Positions 30,265 through 40,845 are shown, counted from the stretch's first letter. The stretch: 64,000 nucleotides of DNA from Candidatus Pelagibacter giovannonii (GCF_012276695.1 NZ_CP038852.1:1054001-1118000), one strand, 5' to 3'. Program-made: numbers and translations. Notes: a model not told the origin generated them from the letters alone.

Positions 30265-30942
30265 ATGAAAAAAAATAAATCTAAAATTTCTGGTTTATCC
30301 ATATTGGAAGCATTGGTATCAACCGCTATTGTTGGAATTGGCTTTATAGCAATTCTGCAAATGACAAATTTTTCAGTACAATCCATTGATAATTCAGGAG
30401 ACAGAACGAAAGCAAACTATTTAACTGAAATGATAGCCGAAGATGTTATAGGCAGCAAAAACACTTTGTACGGTGTTAATTCTGATAATGAAAACATTGT
30501 ATTTGATAATGATGGCTCAATGTCGTTTGCAGACGGAAGTGATGCAAGTGGTTTAAAAAAATTTTCAGAACATTTAAATATTAATGGTTGGAACGCAAGT
30601 TTGAGTTGTGGAAATTCATCAACAGGCTCAGGTAACACTACTACTGAAAATATTTATCAAACTCAAAACAATGATGCCCCAAGAAACAAAGAAGCAAAAT
30701 GGGACATGATATTTAATGAAAATAGATTTTTGAAATGTAAAAGCAATAATGAAACAAAAAAACTAGAAACATTTAAAGTATGCAGATGGGGAAGCTGTAC
30801 ATATAAAAATGATTTAGTTTTTGATGACCCAATTTATATTAGTAGAGTTGAGATGCTTTTGAATAATGGAAAAAAAAGAAAATATTTATATTTTCAATCA
30901 GATTACAATATAAAAACAACTACAAGCGACTCCTCAGATTAG
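30265..30942 (+). CDS. pilV: Minor pilin, PilV-like
   Basis: The prepilin signal is MKKNKSKISG followed by LSILEALVSTAIVGIGFIAIL, with Glu+5 conserved. The ATG at 30265 follows the previous stop by 1 base; a longer in-frame start at 30205 would lie inside the upstream gene and bury the signal, so I reject it. The protein has 225 residues. PilV-type minor pilins have this SxLEALVS pattern. The globular part is not recognisable by eye. Confidence 0.85.
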   Translation: MKKNKSKISGLSILEALVSTAIVGIGFIAILQMTNFSVQSIDNSGDRTKANYLTEMIAEDVIGSKNTLYGVNSDNENIVFDNDGSMSFADGSDASGLKKFSEHLNINGWNASLSCGNSSTGSGNTTTENIYQTQNNDAPRNKEAKWDMIFNENRFLKCKSNNETKKLETFKVCRWGSCTYKNDLVFDDPIYISRVEMLLNNGKKRKYLYFQSDYNIKTTTSDSSD

Positions 30943-30943
30943 T

Positions 30944-31879
30944 ATGAAAAAAAAATATCTAAAAAGTATAGCAGGGCTTACTTTGGTTGAAATTTTAATT
31001 GGAATTGTTGTTTCGTCACTAATGATGGCTGCCATGTACTCAACTTACACAATTGTTAATAATAGTTACAATCAAGTTGTTGACAAAGCAAAGATCAGTA
31101 GATCATCAAGAGATTTAGTAGAATTGTTAATTCGAGATATTAGAATGTCAGGATTTAAATATTATCTTGGAACAAATGAATTAGATTACCCTAAACAAAG
31201 TTACTTAGAATTCATTGGGGGTGCTACTTCAATTATAGAAAGTCATGATCCCATAGTTATTGTAGCAAATGAATTAGGTCACAGTATTAATGACACCGTC
31301 CCAGCAGTTACTAAAAATAATGCTGAAAATTTGTGTTGTGATAAAATTCATATTGTCTTTGATGATTTTAATCAAAACGACAAACTTCAACCTTATAAAA
31401 GATATAAATTAACTTATTTTGCCTCACCGACACAAGATGCAGATGGCACCAATCAAAGATATGCCGTCTATAAATCTAAGATCAGTTGGAGACAAAAAAA
31501 AGATTCAGAGACTGCATCATGGCCTACAGAAGGAAGCTGGGTTAGTGATTGTACTGAGTGCTATCACAAACAATTAGTTAAAGATTATGTTGAAGATATG
31601 GAGTTTATAGCCCTTGATCAAGAGGGAAGAAAACTTTCTCCTGACCCTAGTCCATCTAATTATAGTGCCAGACAAAATTTATATAAGATTAGATCTGTAG
31701 ATATTAGATTAGCATTTAGATCTGAAAATGAATTTTTTAGGTTTGAAGCAAGAGAGGGTAATGAAAGACAATTAAGCGGATTTTCAAGAGCAATTAAAAA
31801 ATATTCAGATAGGTATTTAAGGGATAACGTAGTTGTTACAGTTTATACAAGAAACATTATTGATGATGGAATTTTTTAA
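30944..31879 (+). CDS. pilW: Minor pilin, PilW-like
   Basis: This prepilin has the leader MKKKYLKSIAG and the mature start LTLVEILIGIVVSSLMMAAMYSTY, with Glu+5. The large C-terminal domain (311 residues in all) and the IRDIRMSGFKYYLG region are typical of PilW. A CC pair and a CTEC motif may form disulfides. The gene starts 1 base after pilV's stop and shares a base with the PilX-like gene. Confidence 0.86.
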   Translation: MKKKYLKSIAGLTLVEILIGIVVSSLMMAAMYSTYTIVNNSYNQVVDKAKISRSSRDLVELLIRDIRMSGFKYYLGTNELDYPKQSYLEFIGGATSIIESHDPIVIVANELGHSINDTVPAVTKNNAENLCCDKIHIVFDDFNQNDKLQPYKRYKLTYFASPTQDADGTNQRYAVYKSKISWRQKKDSETASWPTEGSWVSDCTECYHKQLVKDYVEDMEFIALDQEGRKLSPDPSPSNYSARQNLYKIRSVDIRLAFRSENEFFRFEAREGNERQLSGFSRAIKKYSDRYLRDNVVVTVYTRNIIDDGIF

Positions 31880-32652
31880 TGAATAAAAAAAATCAAAAAG
31901 GTTTTACTCTTATTTTATCACTTGTACTTTTATTAGTGATGTCTCTTATGGGAGGGAGCTTGATTGTAATTTCTTCTAGTGACCATCAAAGCAATAATAC
32001 TAGTGATGAATATCAACAAACTTTTTATGTGGCGGAACATGCTTTAATTGAAGCTGAGAAATATGTTATTAATCAAATGATTGGCCCTTGGGTAGATCCT
32101 GCTACATTGACATCTCCTGGTGCTGGAGCAACGGCTGAAGAATTACAAGCACACAATGATTATGTTAGTCAATTAAAATCTTTAGCATCCAGCAATGGTG
32201 GGTTTGCTAGGCATACAGATGCAAGCACTCCTTGGCCAAATGGTAGAGGCATACCGACAAATATTATTAATGTATCGAGTACACCTTGCTCTAATAGTTT
32301 TAGAAACCTAATTAAAGACGGAGATGGCAACACATTAGTTGCGGCTCATAAAACTCTTTGGAATTTTGGAGAATTAATTGAACCGATATTAAATGCTGAG
32401 AGTGCTCCTGATAAAGAAATTGAGCATATGAAAAGATATGGATGGGAATTTTTTGTGATCAATGTTGGAAGATCAACGTTTAAGGGTGCTGGTACTAGTT
32501 TAAAAAAAACATCAACTAATGCTCAACAGCAGGGGAATGCATATAAATTATATGGGTGTGGATATTTAATGCCAAAAGGATCAGCGCTTACTGATATAGA
32601 TGATCCTGAAATCTTAATACCTCTAGAAACATTAGTTATATTATCAGGTTAA
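31879..32652 (+). CDS. pilX: Minor pilin, PilX-like
   Basis: The protein has a leader MNKKNQKG and a hydrophobic helix FTLILSLVLLLVMSLMGGSLIVISSSD. As usual for PilX/GspK-type minor pilins, Glu+5 is absent (it reads FTLIL). The next region QTFYVAEHALIEAEKYV is a PilX hallmark. It has 257 residues. It would cap the priming complex together with the pilV- and pilW-like proteins and PilY1. Confidence 0.82.
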   Translation: MNKKNQKGFTLILSLVLLLVMSLMGGSLIVISSSDHQSNNTSDEYQQTFYVAEHALIEAEKYVINQMIGPWVDPATLTSPGAGATAEELQAHNDYVSQLKSLASSNGGFARHTDASTPWPNGRGIPTNIINVSSTPCSNSFRNLIKDGDGNTLVAAHKTLWNFGELIEPILNAESAPDKEIEHMKRYGWEFFVINVGRSTFKGAGTSLKKTSTNAQQQGNAYKLYGCGYLMPKGSALTDIDDPEILIPLETLVILSG

Positions 32653-32719
32653 GACCTAAAATGGGGACAAAGAAAGATATTTAGATTTATTAATATTCTT
32701 AATTTGTTTAAAAAATTGT

Positions 32720-33244
32720 ATGAAATTTTTATTTAAAATAAGTTTAATGTTGTTTTTAATAAATTTTAGTGCACCAAATGTTGGTGTTGCATGTGAATTT
32801 TTAAAAGAAGAGATTGGCACTCCAATTTTAAAAATTATCGAAAAATATGATTATCTTGATGACCCCACTTATGAAGGTAGCGAGTCTTTTACCTTAGTTA
32901 AAGAATACGACAGCCTAAGCTTATGTGAGAACTCTGAATTAGAAAATACATTGATAAAAGTATTTGTTAAAGAGGGAAAAATTATTGCAACTGAAATTGA
33001 GGGCCCATATGGTGAAGCCAAAAATGGTAAGATTTTAAATTTTGCTAAAATTTATTTAGGCTACTCAACTGAGGAAAAAATTGATGAAAAATGGACTGGA
33101 GGAACAACCTTATCATCTTTTGGTGAGAATGTAGTTTATGGGCGAGTTGAATTTATAGATGGAAATTATGAAACTTTAACCATCTCTAAACCTGAGTTTA
33201 AGCAATTTTTGTTTGGACCCAATGTGCAAGAAATTATGATGTAG
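32720..33244 (+). CDS. Putative secreted protein between pilX and pilY1
   Basis: Not recognised. It has 174 residues with a signal peptide (MKFLFKISLMLFLINFSAPNVGVA) and two cysteines, C25 and one near residue 70, which could pair. The rest is a soluble, acidic alpha/beta sequence. Its place between pilX and pilY1, with 16 bases before pilY1, implies a periplasmic role in pilus assembly or adhesion, but this is only inferred. A CCCATTTT on the minus strand at 32658 lies 55 bases upstream. Confidence 0.65.
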   Translation: MKFLFKISLMLFLINFSAPNVGVACEFLKEEIGTPILKIIEKYDYLDDPTYEGSESFTLVKEYDSLSLCENSELENTLIKVFVKEGKIIATEIEGPYGEAKNGKILNFAKIYLGYSTEEKIDEKWTGGTTLSSFGENVVYGRVEFIDGNYETLTISKPEFKQFLFGPNVQEIMM

Positions 33245-33260
33245 TAGAAAATTTTAATTT

Positions 33261-36200
33261 ATGAAAAAATTATATAAAATATTAGGCTTGTTGATTTTAA
33301 TTTTAAATTTTAATCAATTTACAAATGCAAAACCGTTACCCCCAGGCTCTGGAGAGGGTGATGTGCCAGCTAATATTTTAATTTTATTAGATAGCTCTGC
33401 TAGTATGACTGCTAGAATTGGAGGTGGTTTTCCAGCCCTCACTTCAGCAGCTACTGATTGGAATGGCAATAGAGTTTTTACGAATGCTTCTAAGCAGGAT
33501 GGGGGATTATATATGGTTAATTCTTCAGGAGAGAGAATTAACTTTTCAGGGACAAAAGATAATGGAGATACTTATCAAAGATCTGTATGGTGGGCTAATA
33601 ATGATACCGACCGGACTTGTGACAATAATATAAATCATAGAGGCAAAGGAACCAATTATTTGGTTACAGAAAATAAAATGTTGCATGAAGTACGTTATGT
33701 AACTGGAGTTACTGTTGGTGGAACCGATATTAGTGATGAAAATCTTTTATTCATAGGTCAATATCAACCAAAAAATAGTCGTAGTTCCATTATTGCTGTC
33801 GACGAACAATATAGATGCAGACTTGCTATGAATATAGATGGTGTTAATGCTAATGGCCATAAACCATTGGGTTTTGATATTAGTAATAATGCTAACGGAG
33901 ATATTATTGTAGCAGCCTATGGTAGAGAGGGTAAAAATGCTTACCAACAAACTTGTAATTTAAATGATGGAAAATGTGGAAAAGTAACAGCCAGAGGTAA
34001 AGGTAGAACCACTCAATATGGAAGATTATACGATGGAGCTCGTTTTAGGTTAAATAGCGATTCAACTGTCATGTATGTTTCTGATGAAAACCATGTATAT
34101 GGTTATCAAACAAGAATAGTTAATGGAGTACCAGTAATTCAAAGCAGCTCTTTTGAATTCAGGAAGTGTAGTGGATCTGCCGGTGCTACTGGAACCCAAG
34201 TAGGAGATATTCAGAATTTTGATATATCGAGTAGCGATGATGATGTAATGTATGTTGCAGGTAGAAACAATAGAGTTCAAAGGGTTGAATGGACTTCAAA
34301 TAAAGTTTGTACAGCAACAGTCACTGCAGGAACTGCTAATCCAGATTCAAACCGTAACGAAACTGCAGGAAATTTAGATGCTGCAGATATTAGAATAACA
34401 GATAGTGTGAACGCTCTAAATATAGTAGGGGGCAGAATTATATTTACCCACAATGGTCATGTTGATGAATTAACTGAAAACCTTTTTACTTCAGATAGAA
34501 AAGATGATGCCTGGCAAATTGCATATGGGGGAACGGTGCAGTCAAGAATGGATGGGGCCAAAAGTGCGATTATTGCAGTTTTGTCTGATAGCAGCTTAAC
34601 CAGTGGTGCAAATTTTGGTTTTGGTCATTGGAATGCTGGTGAAAAAGGCTACACCAGAAACAAAAACCCTGGGGGTGGAGCCTACTGTCATAAAAATAGT
34701 ACAAGTTGTGAATATTATGAAGGTTGGAGTGGAGTTCATCCAGCAGGTAATAGTAGAGTATGTTCAGAAAATTCTTGTTTAAATGTTGGTATTAGTCCAG
34801 AGGGTGCTAATAGAGCTATCCAAGTAGTTAAAAATATAGGCACAAGCTTTGGCACAGACTCTGAAGCTTTTTCTCAAATTGCTTTTGATTATTTTACTGG
34901 TCCCAATTCTCCTCACGACCCAAATTCTGATTGTCAGTTGAATTATGTAATTGTTATTGGTGATGGTATGATGACTGGTACAGGGACAGCTTCAAATCGT
35001 TCTCAGGGAAGGACTGCAGATAGACTTACAACATTAAGAACTGACTTAGGTATCAAAAGTTTAATGGTTGCTTATGGACCTGGAATAAAGGATGCTGGAA
35101 TGGAGCAATTTGATCAATTAGCTGTAGTTGGTTCATGCGATGCTGCTGGAGGTCAAGACTGTGAGGCCACAATTGTAGCCAAAACTCCTTTAGAACTTCA
35201 AACAACACTTGCACAAAAAATTAGACAAATCTTAGCTGAACGTTTGGCATTTACTGCTCCATCAATTACAGCAACTATTCAACAAGGAGGCTCATTGTAT
35301 CAAGCGCAATTTGCTTATGAACAACATGGTGAATGGCAGGGAACCATCTTAAGAAAAACATTGAACTCAGACGGAACAGTTGATCATGGTGAGAACAGTC
35401 CAGGAAATTGGGATGCAGCAAAACGTGTAAAATTACAATCAGCTGGTGGAACGGCTGATCCTGGTAATACAGATGGTCGAAATATATGGACAGCAATTGG
35501 AAATAGCGATGCAAATTATATTGGAAATTGGGATAATGTTAATGAAACAAACGCACCACTTTTAGAACCTGAGATGGAAAGGTTGGGTTATCAGATTAAT
35601 AATTATTATACTTCAAGCTCAACATGCACAGGAAATGATACAACAACAGAGGAACGTAATGGTCTTTTGCGCTTTTTAGCTGGCCAAGATTTTTTTGATT
35701 ATAATGGGGATTGTGACATTACTCAGTTAAGAGATCATGTACTTGGTGACATATATCATTCTCAGTTAATTGAAATTGGCGCACCAGATGGCAATTTAAA
35801 ATTTACTGATAATAACCAAGAAGCTTATTTTAGAGCAACAAACAATTATCAATCTTTTAAAAATTCATATGCATCTAGAAGAGATGTTTTATATGCAGGT
35901 TCAAATAGTGGATTGCTTCATGCATTTAGTGCTCAAACGGGAGACGAAGAATGGGCATTTCTTCCACCATTATTAATTGGAAAACTACCTACAATCATTA
36001 ACTCTAGCCTTGATGGAAGAGTTAATGGGTCTAATGGAGGTAGTAATGCAATATTTGGAGTAGACGGTTCTCCAGTTGTCCATGATGTATTTATGAAAGG
36101 CTTAACTCCTGAGGGTAATATTGAGGGAGCAAAAAGTTGGCATAGTATATTATTTGTTCCGTTTGGAAGAGGTGGAGCAGGTTTTTCAGTATTAGATGTT

Positions 36201-37994
36201 ACAAATCCAATAGTAAGAGATGGTGCAGGACCATTACACATGTTCACTGTTTATAATGATTACATAAATAATATTGTCTATATTGCGGATCATGAAGGAA
36301 ATATTAGTGAGGAAGAATATTCTTCAGGTTCTGCCAATATTAGTAGCTCAATTGAAGCTAAAAAAGCAACTTCAAATTTTGATGAATTGGTTGCAGACGA
36401 TGGAGGAGCCGACTCAACAACTTTTACAAATCGAGATGCAAATGCAGCGTGTCAGTCTAATGCTGAGGTGAGTGGAAATTTTGCAACTAATGGAACCACT
36501 TCTTGTTATATAGGCCGAACCTTAACTTTTAATGATGTAATACTTAACACTCCAAACAATCAAGCAATAGATCCTAATATGTTAAATGTTACAGAGATGG
36601 TTGGAGGTGAATTTTTACCAGTTACATTTTCTGATGCAAGAATGCTAAATGGTGAGTTGGTGATTACTTTTAACGAAGATAAGATTTTTAATATAGGTCA
36701 AAGTTCAAACGAAGAGAGAATAACAAACAATATTTTTGTTCAAACATCATGTACAGCAGAAAGAGGAATTGACCCTACTTTCGATTATAGTAAATTAGGT
36801 GAGACTTGGTCTACACCAAGAATTGCAAGGCTACCCTCTGATATTGAAGGTGATAGTGCTGACCCAGCAAATGATAAATATGTAGCAATCATGGGTGGTG
36901 GAATGGCTAATAACAATTTATGTGCTGGCTCTGCTTTATTTTTAATTGAATTAGATAACATAGATGAACCTGGAAGAATTTATGGTGCTGAAGCTAATGG
37001 TGGACCGATTACAATTATTGATACATCACCAGAAGGTGTGGCTCTTGGAAATGATGTAATTGCAACACCCAATGGTAGTGATATTAACAATGCTATACCA
37101 ACTTCCCCACTTGTCATCACTCCAGATACAGCCTTTGGAATTCCATGGCGTGGAGCAATGGTTTATATAAATGATAGAGAAGGGAAAATTACAAAAATAA
37201 ACTTAACAGACTCTAAAGTGAATGATGCGCGATTATTTGATCAAACAACACTATTTAGATTAAATGCAAGTTCTACTAACAAAAGATATACATTTTTCTC
37301 AATGGATGCAGGTGTAGGAGTTACCACAAGAGATTTTTGGTTGTTTGGAGGAACTGGCGACTTTAATCAGCTAGGAGATAAAGGACAATTTATGGATAAC
37401 ATTTTGTATGGTGTTAGAGATTTTGATTTCCCTAATTTTAAACATTTAAATGATGTTGTAGTTCCATCATATAATGATGAATCTTTTACATTAATAGCAC
37501 ATCAAGGAGCAGATAAGGCTAGATCTATTGAGGATGCAGACGTCTGTTCTGATGTTACAGCAGATACAGATGGAAGCGAATGCCCAAAAAATTCAGAAAG
37601 TGCTTGGGTAATTCATTTAGATGAGCAAGACGATAACAATTCTCACAGAAAAGTTTCAGCACCTCCAACTTTATTTAAAGGTCAAGTTTATTTTCCAATA
37701 TACGAACCAGCTCCAGGATCAAATAGATGTAATATTGGAAATGCATATATTTGTGTTGCAGACGATGAGTGTGGAACTAACAATTCACACAATTTAGTTA
37801 AAGGTTCGGAAGCTAATGGAAAAAATTGCACCTTTGTAAGAGAAGGGGTTTTATCTGAATTAGTAATATTTGGAGACAAATTATTTGCAAACGTGGCGGG
37901 CCCAAGTGATAATGAAAATACACTTTATTCAATATTGGCATTAGCAGGAGAAGTTTTATCTAATAGGGGTGGTTGGAGAGACGTAGGATTTTAA
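33261..37994 (+). CDS. pilY1: PilY1-type pilus tip adhesin/assembly protein
   Basis: A 1577-residue secreted protein with a signal peptide ending near residue 23. A von Willebrand A strand with MIDAS-type motif LLDSSASMT lies at 42-50, but the next vWA helix (SRMDGAKSAIIAVL) comes only near residue 427, so 370 or so residues are inserted. The vWA fold then resumes through YVIVIGDGMMTGTG. The C-terminal half is a beta-propeller of PilY1 type (YAGSNSGLLHAFSAQTGDEEW, FGVDGSPVVHDV, WRGAMVYINDREGKITKI). PilY1 is thought to sit at the pilus tip and control retraction and adhesion. It follows the minor pilins. Confidence 0.92.
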   Translation: MKKLYKILGLLILILNFNQFTNAKPLPPGSGEGDVPANILILLDSSASMTARIGGGFPALTSAATDWNGNRVFTNASKQDGGLYMVNSSGERINFSGTKDNGDTYQRSVWWANNDTDRTCDNNINHRGKGTNYLVTENKMLHEVRYVTGVTVGGTDISDENLLFIGQYQPKNSRSSIIAVDEQYRCRLAMNIDGVNANGHKPLGFDISNNANGDIIVAAYGREGKNAYQQTCNLNDGKCGKVTARGKGRTTQYGRLYDGARFRLNSDSTVMYVSDENHVYGYQTRIVNGVPVIQSSSFEFRKCSGSAGATGTQVGDIQNFDISSSDDDVMYVAGRNNRVQRVEWTSNKVCTATVTAGTANPDSNRNETAGNLDAADIRITDSVNALNIVGGRIIFTHNGHVDELTENLFTSDRKDDAWQIAYGGTVQSRMDGAKSAIIAVLSDSSLTSGANFGFGHWNAGEKGYTRNKNPGGGAYCHKNSTSCEYYEGWSGVHPAGNSRVCSENSCLNVGISPEGANRAIQVVKNIGTSFGTDSEAFSQIAFDYFTGPNSPHDPNSDCQLNYVIVIGDGMMTGTGTASNRSQGRTADRLTTLRTDLGIKSLMVAYGPGIKDAGMEQFDQLAVVGSCDAAGGQDCEATIVAKTPLELQTTLAQKIRQILAERLAFTAPSITATIQQGGSLYQAQFAYEQHGEWQGTILRKTLNSDGTVDHGENSPGNWDAAKRVKLQSAGGTADPGNTDGRNIWTAIGNSDANYIGNWDNVNETNAPLLEPEMERLGYQINNYYTSSSTCTGNDTTTEERNGLLRFLAGQDFFDYNGDCDITQLRDHVLGDIYHSQLIEIGAPDGNLKFTDNNQEAYFRATNNYQSFKNSYASRRDVLYAGSNSGLLHAFSAQTGDEEWAFLPPLLIGKLPTIINSSLDGRVNGSNGGSNAIFGVDGSPVVHDVFMKGLTPEGNIEGAKSWHSILFVPFGRGGAGFSVLDVTNPIVRDGAGPLHMFTVYNDYINNIVYIADHEGNISEEEYSSGSANISSSIEAKKATSNFDELVADDGGADSTTFTNRDANAACQSNAEVSGNFATNGTTSCYIGRTLTFNDVILNTPNNQAIDPNMLNVTEMVGGEFLPVTFSDARMLNGELVITFNEDKIFNIGQSSNEERITNNIFVQTSCTAERGIDPTFDYSKLGETWSTPRIARLPSDIEGDSADPANDKYVAIMGGGMANNNLCAGSALFLIELDNIDEPGRIYGAEANGGPITIIDTSPEGVALGNDVIATPNGSDINNAIPTSPLVITPDTAFGIPWRGAMVYINDREGKITKINLTDSKVNDARLFDQTTLFRLNASSTNKRYTFFSMDAGVGVTTRDFWLFGGTGDFNQLGDKGQFMDNILYGVRDFDFPNFKHLNDVVVPSYNDESFTLIAHQGADKARSIEDADVCSDVTADTDGSECPKNSESAWVIHLDEQDDNNSHRKVSAPPTLFKGQVYFPIYEPAPGSNRCNIGNAYICVADDECGTNNSHNLVKGSEANGKNCTFVREGVLSELVIFGDKLFANVAGPSDNENTLYSILALAGEVLSNRGGWRDVGF

Positions 37995-38019
37995 ATCAAA
38001 AGTCTTTTATACTATTTTT

Positions 38020-38226
38020 TTAAAACCAAAATATTTTAATATAGAAATAACCAATCCATACAAACATATTAAGCATGGATATAAAAATAATTGCTAAGCC
38101 CACAATAGAATCTTGGTCAACTTTTTTTCTCCATTTAGATGGGAAAAACTTTAATGAATAGGCGTAAGTTAAAATGAATATATTTAAAGCTGAAATGATA
38201 ATGTTTATAAATAAAAAAATATTCAT
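38020..38226 (-). CDS. Small two-helix membrane protein
   Basis: Not recognised. The 68 residues form two hydrophobic helices, about 4-24 and 44-66, joined by a basic loop (KFFPSKWRKKVDQD). It is 38 bases downstream of pilD on the same strand and convergent with pilY1. The membrane pattern and position suggest a real gene, but no homology can be seen. Confidence 0.5.
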   Translation of the reverse strand: MNIFLFINIIISALNIFILTYAYSLKFFPSKWRKKVDQDSIVGLAIIFISMLNMFVWIGYFYIKIFWF

Positions 38227-38264
38227 TTAAGTAATTAGTTTTTTGTTTTTTTTAATTTTATTCT

Positions 38265-39029
38265 CTAATTTAAAAATATTTTTATATAATCATTTGAAAA
38301 AAGAAAGATTAATGTTCCGATAATTATAAATGGACCAAAAGGTATTTGTGAAGATAGTTTTTTTTTATTAGTTATTAAATCTGGAATTACACTTATCAGT
38401 GCTGCTATAGATGAAAAAAATATTATAAAAGGAATTGACATCCATCCAAACCAAAAACCAATTGCAGATAATAATTTTGCATCTCCCAAACCCATTCCTT
38501 CTTTATTTCTAATTTTTTTATATATAAAAATTATTAACCAAATTATTGTGTAGCCAAAAAAACCTCCTGCTAAGGAGCTAACTAAATTTGGAAACAATGT
38601 TGTATTTAAATTTGGATCAAATGATTTTAATAAGCCAATTATCATAAGAGGATACGTTAATTCATTTGGAATTATGAAATGTTTAAAATCAATAAAAAAA
38701 ATTATCACAAAGCTGATGCTTAAAATAAAAAAGAGAAGAGTGGTTAACGAAACCCCAAAGAAATGAAAAATTACAACAAAACTTATTGCCGATACTAATT
38801 CTACTAAAAAATATTTAACATCAATTTTAGTTGAACAATGTCTGCATTTTGCATTTAAAAACAAATAAGAAAATAATGGAATGTTATCGTGCCATTTAAT
38901 TTGAGCTTTACAAGATGGGCAGTGTGATCGTCCTGTGACAACGCTTATATCATCAGGAATTCTATGAATGCAAACGTTACTGAAGCTGCCCCATATACTT
39001 CCAAAGATAAATGCTATAAGATAGAACAC
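38265..39029 (-). CDS. pilD: Prepilin peptidase / N-methyltransferase
   Basis: PilD cleaves and methylates prepilins at the inner membrane. The N-terminal cytoplasmic loop has the zinc cysteines C-P-S-C and C-R-H-C in SHCPSCKAQIKWHDNIPLFS and NAKCRHCSTKI. The two aspartates of the active site are in FIDFKHFIIPNE and GMGLGDAKL. It has about seven membrane spans over 254 residues. It would process the six prepilins in this window. It is divergent from the GAF-PP2C gene. Confidence 0.95.
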   Translation of the reverse strand: MFYLIAFIFGSIWGSFSNVCIHRIPDDISVVTGRSHCPSCKAQIKWHDNIPLFSYLFLNAKCRHCSTKIDVKYFLVELVSAISFVVIFHFFGVSLTTLLFFILSISFVIIFFIDFKHFIIPNELTYPLMIIGLLKSFDPNLNTTLFPNLVSSLAGGFFGYTIIWLIIFIYKKIRNKEGMGLGDAKLLSAIGFWFGWMSIPFIIFFSSIAALISVIPDLITNKKKLSSQIPFGPFIIIGTLIFLFSNDYIKIFLN

Positions 39030-39128
39030 AACTTATAAGGTAATTTTAGAGGATAGTTCTATGAAACCATCAATGCAATATTGTAAAAGCATCATTGCGT
39101 CTGAAAGGTGTAAGTAGAGGTTGGGAGT

Positions 39129-40475
39129 ATGAATAATGAGTTCCATCACTCACAAAACTATCAAAAATTTAATGAATATCAATTTATAAATAACATGTTC
39201 TTTGGTGCTAAAAAAACAGAAACAATCAAGGTTGATAATACGAGTATTAAAGACTTAGAATTAGTTACAAAAATGAGCCAAGAGTTTGCAAAAACTCTTG
39301 ATTTAAAAGAAACATTACAAACCTCATTGGAAGTAATTATCAAAAGAATTAATGCTCAAGCTGCTAACATTTTTTTAATAGATGATGATAAACAAAATTT
39401 TCAATGTATTGCATCAAAGCATCAAGCTTACCTAGAAGACTTTGAAATTCCAATTACACAAGGTGTAATGGGAAAAGCAGCACTTATGAAAGAATGTATA
39501 AGAGTTGGCGATGTTAGAAAAGATGTAAGAGAAATTGCTGAGTTCTATTTTGATTTAGATAATAAAACAAACTTTACAACTTATTCTGTTTTATGTTCTC
39601 CGTTAATCGTTTCAGATGAATGCATTGGTGTTATTCATTGCTTAAATAAAAAAACAGACAATAAACTTTTTGAAGAAAGCGATAGAAAACTTTTAGAAAC
39701 TTTATCTGGCCCTGCAGCATTAGCAATTAGAAATGCGAAGATGGCAAAAGACTTGATTGATAAAAATAGAATGGAAAAAGAAATAGAAATTGTTGGTGAA
39801 ATTCAAAAAACATTACTATCTCAAAATATAAAAGAAAATTTTCCTATTGCTGGAATAAATATTCCTGCAAAAGTTGTTTCTGGAGATTTTTATAATTTTT
39901 CAGAATTATCTAATGGAGTTTATGGGTTTGGAGTTGCAGATGTATCGGGTAAAGGAATTAAATCTTCATTACTAATGTCAAAAGCATCAAGTCTCTATAG
40001 ATGTTTAAGTAAAACAAATTTTTCTGCGGCAGGTCTTTTGGATATTTTAAATACAGAGATCTGTGAAACCACTTCAAGAGGAATGTTTGTAACAATGTTG
40101 ATTGGAATTTATGATAGTAACAAAAAAGAATTAACTTTAGCAAATGCCGGTCACGAACCTCCGTTAATTTATTCTAATGATGGAAATTTTTCTAATTTTG
40201 AAGAAGCTGGACCACCTTTAGGCATAGCCCCTAAATTTAAATTTAAAGAAACTAAAATTAGTTTCTCAAATAGTTCAATGTACATCTTCACTGATGGCAT
40301 TACTGAAATAAGAGATGCCAAAGGAAACATGCTAGAAGCAGATGGGTTTAAAAATTATATTAAAAAGTATCAACAAATTCCAAACCACGAAAGATTAAAC
40401 AAGATTATTGAAGATATAATTAAATCTGGTCGTATACAAAAGGATGATTTAACAATTGTAGCAGTTGATGCTTAA
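39129..40475 (+). CDS. GAF-domain PP2C (RsbU/SpoIIE-type) serine phosphatase
   Basis: The 448 residues comprise a short N-terminal tail, a GAF sensor domain (about 55-205), a linking helix (206-230) and a PP2C domain (235-448). The metal-binding Asp residues are in VVSGDFYNF (D253) and ADVSGKG (D271); NAGHEPPLIY and DDLTIVAVDA follow. Such phosphatases dephosphorylate STAS anti-anti-sigma proteins in partner switching. The likely substrates are the STAS proteins at 50.2-50.8 kb. It lies between pilD and pilM-pilN. The GAF ligand is unknown. Confidence 0.92.
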   Translation: MNNEFHHSQNYQKFNEYQFINNMFFGAKKTETIKVDNTSIKDLELVTKMSQEFAKTLDLKETLQTSLEVIIKRINAQAANIFLIDDDKQNFQCIASKHQAYLEDFEIPITQGVMGKAALMKECIRVGDVRKDVREIAEFYFDLDNKTNFTTYSVLCSPLIVSDECIGVIHCLNKKTDNKLFEESDRKLLETLSGPAALAIRNAKMAKDLIDKNRMEKEIEIVGEIQKTLLSQNIKENFPIAGINIPAKVVSGDFYNFSELSNGVYGFGVADVSGKGIKSSLLMSKASSLYRCLSKTNFSAAGLLDILNTEICETTSRGMFVTMLIGIYDSNKKELTLANAGHEPPLIYSNDGNFSNFEEAGPPLGIAPKFKFKETKISFSNSSMYIFTDGITEIRDAKGNMLEADGFKNYIKKYQQIPNHERLNKIIEDIIKSGRIQKDDLTIVAVDA

Positions 40476-40845
40476 TAATTATTAGTAAATTAGTTATTAT
40501 TTAAAAAATATTTTTATTTATCTTCTTTTACAGAGAACTAAATAGATTTAAGAGTAATTTTGAGTAGAAAAGAATAGTTCAATCCAATATTTGCCTTCAT
40601 GGTTCTATTTTAGGTTGAAATCACAAAAAAATGCTCAAAAAATCTCTCATACGTCATACTCAATGACTTTAATTGATATCAACTTATGAGTGTCCTATTA
40701 TGTCGTTTATAAATTGTTATCAAAAAACATTGTCACCATGAGTAATAATCGATTTTTAATTTAAAATTACAAAATATATCAATATTATATTTGAGAAATG
40801 GGTAATATTACAATTATCCAAATTTTTCTAATATTTATATTTGTC

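Noticed and set aside
35933..36247. Open frame opposite pilY1
   Set aside because: It is a long antisense shadow of the PilY1 gene with no signal or start context.
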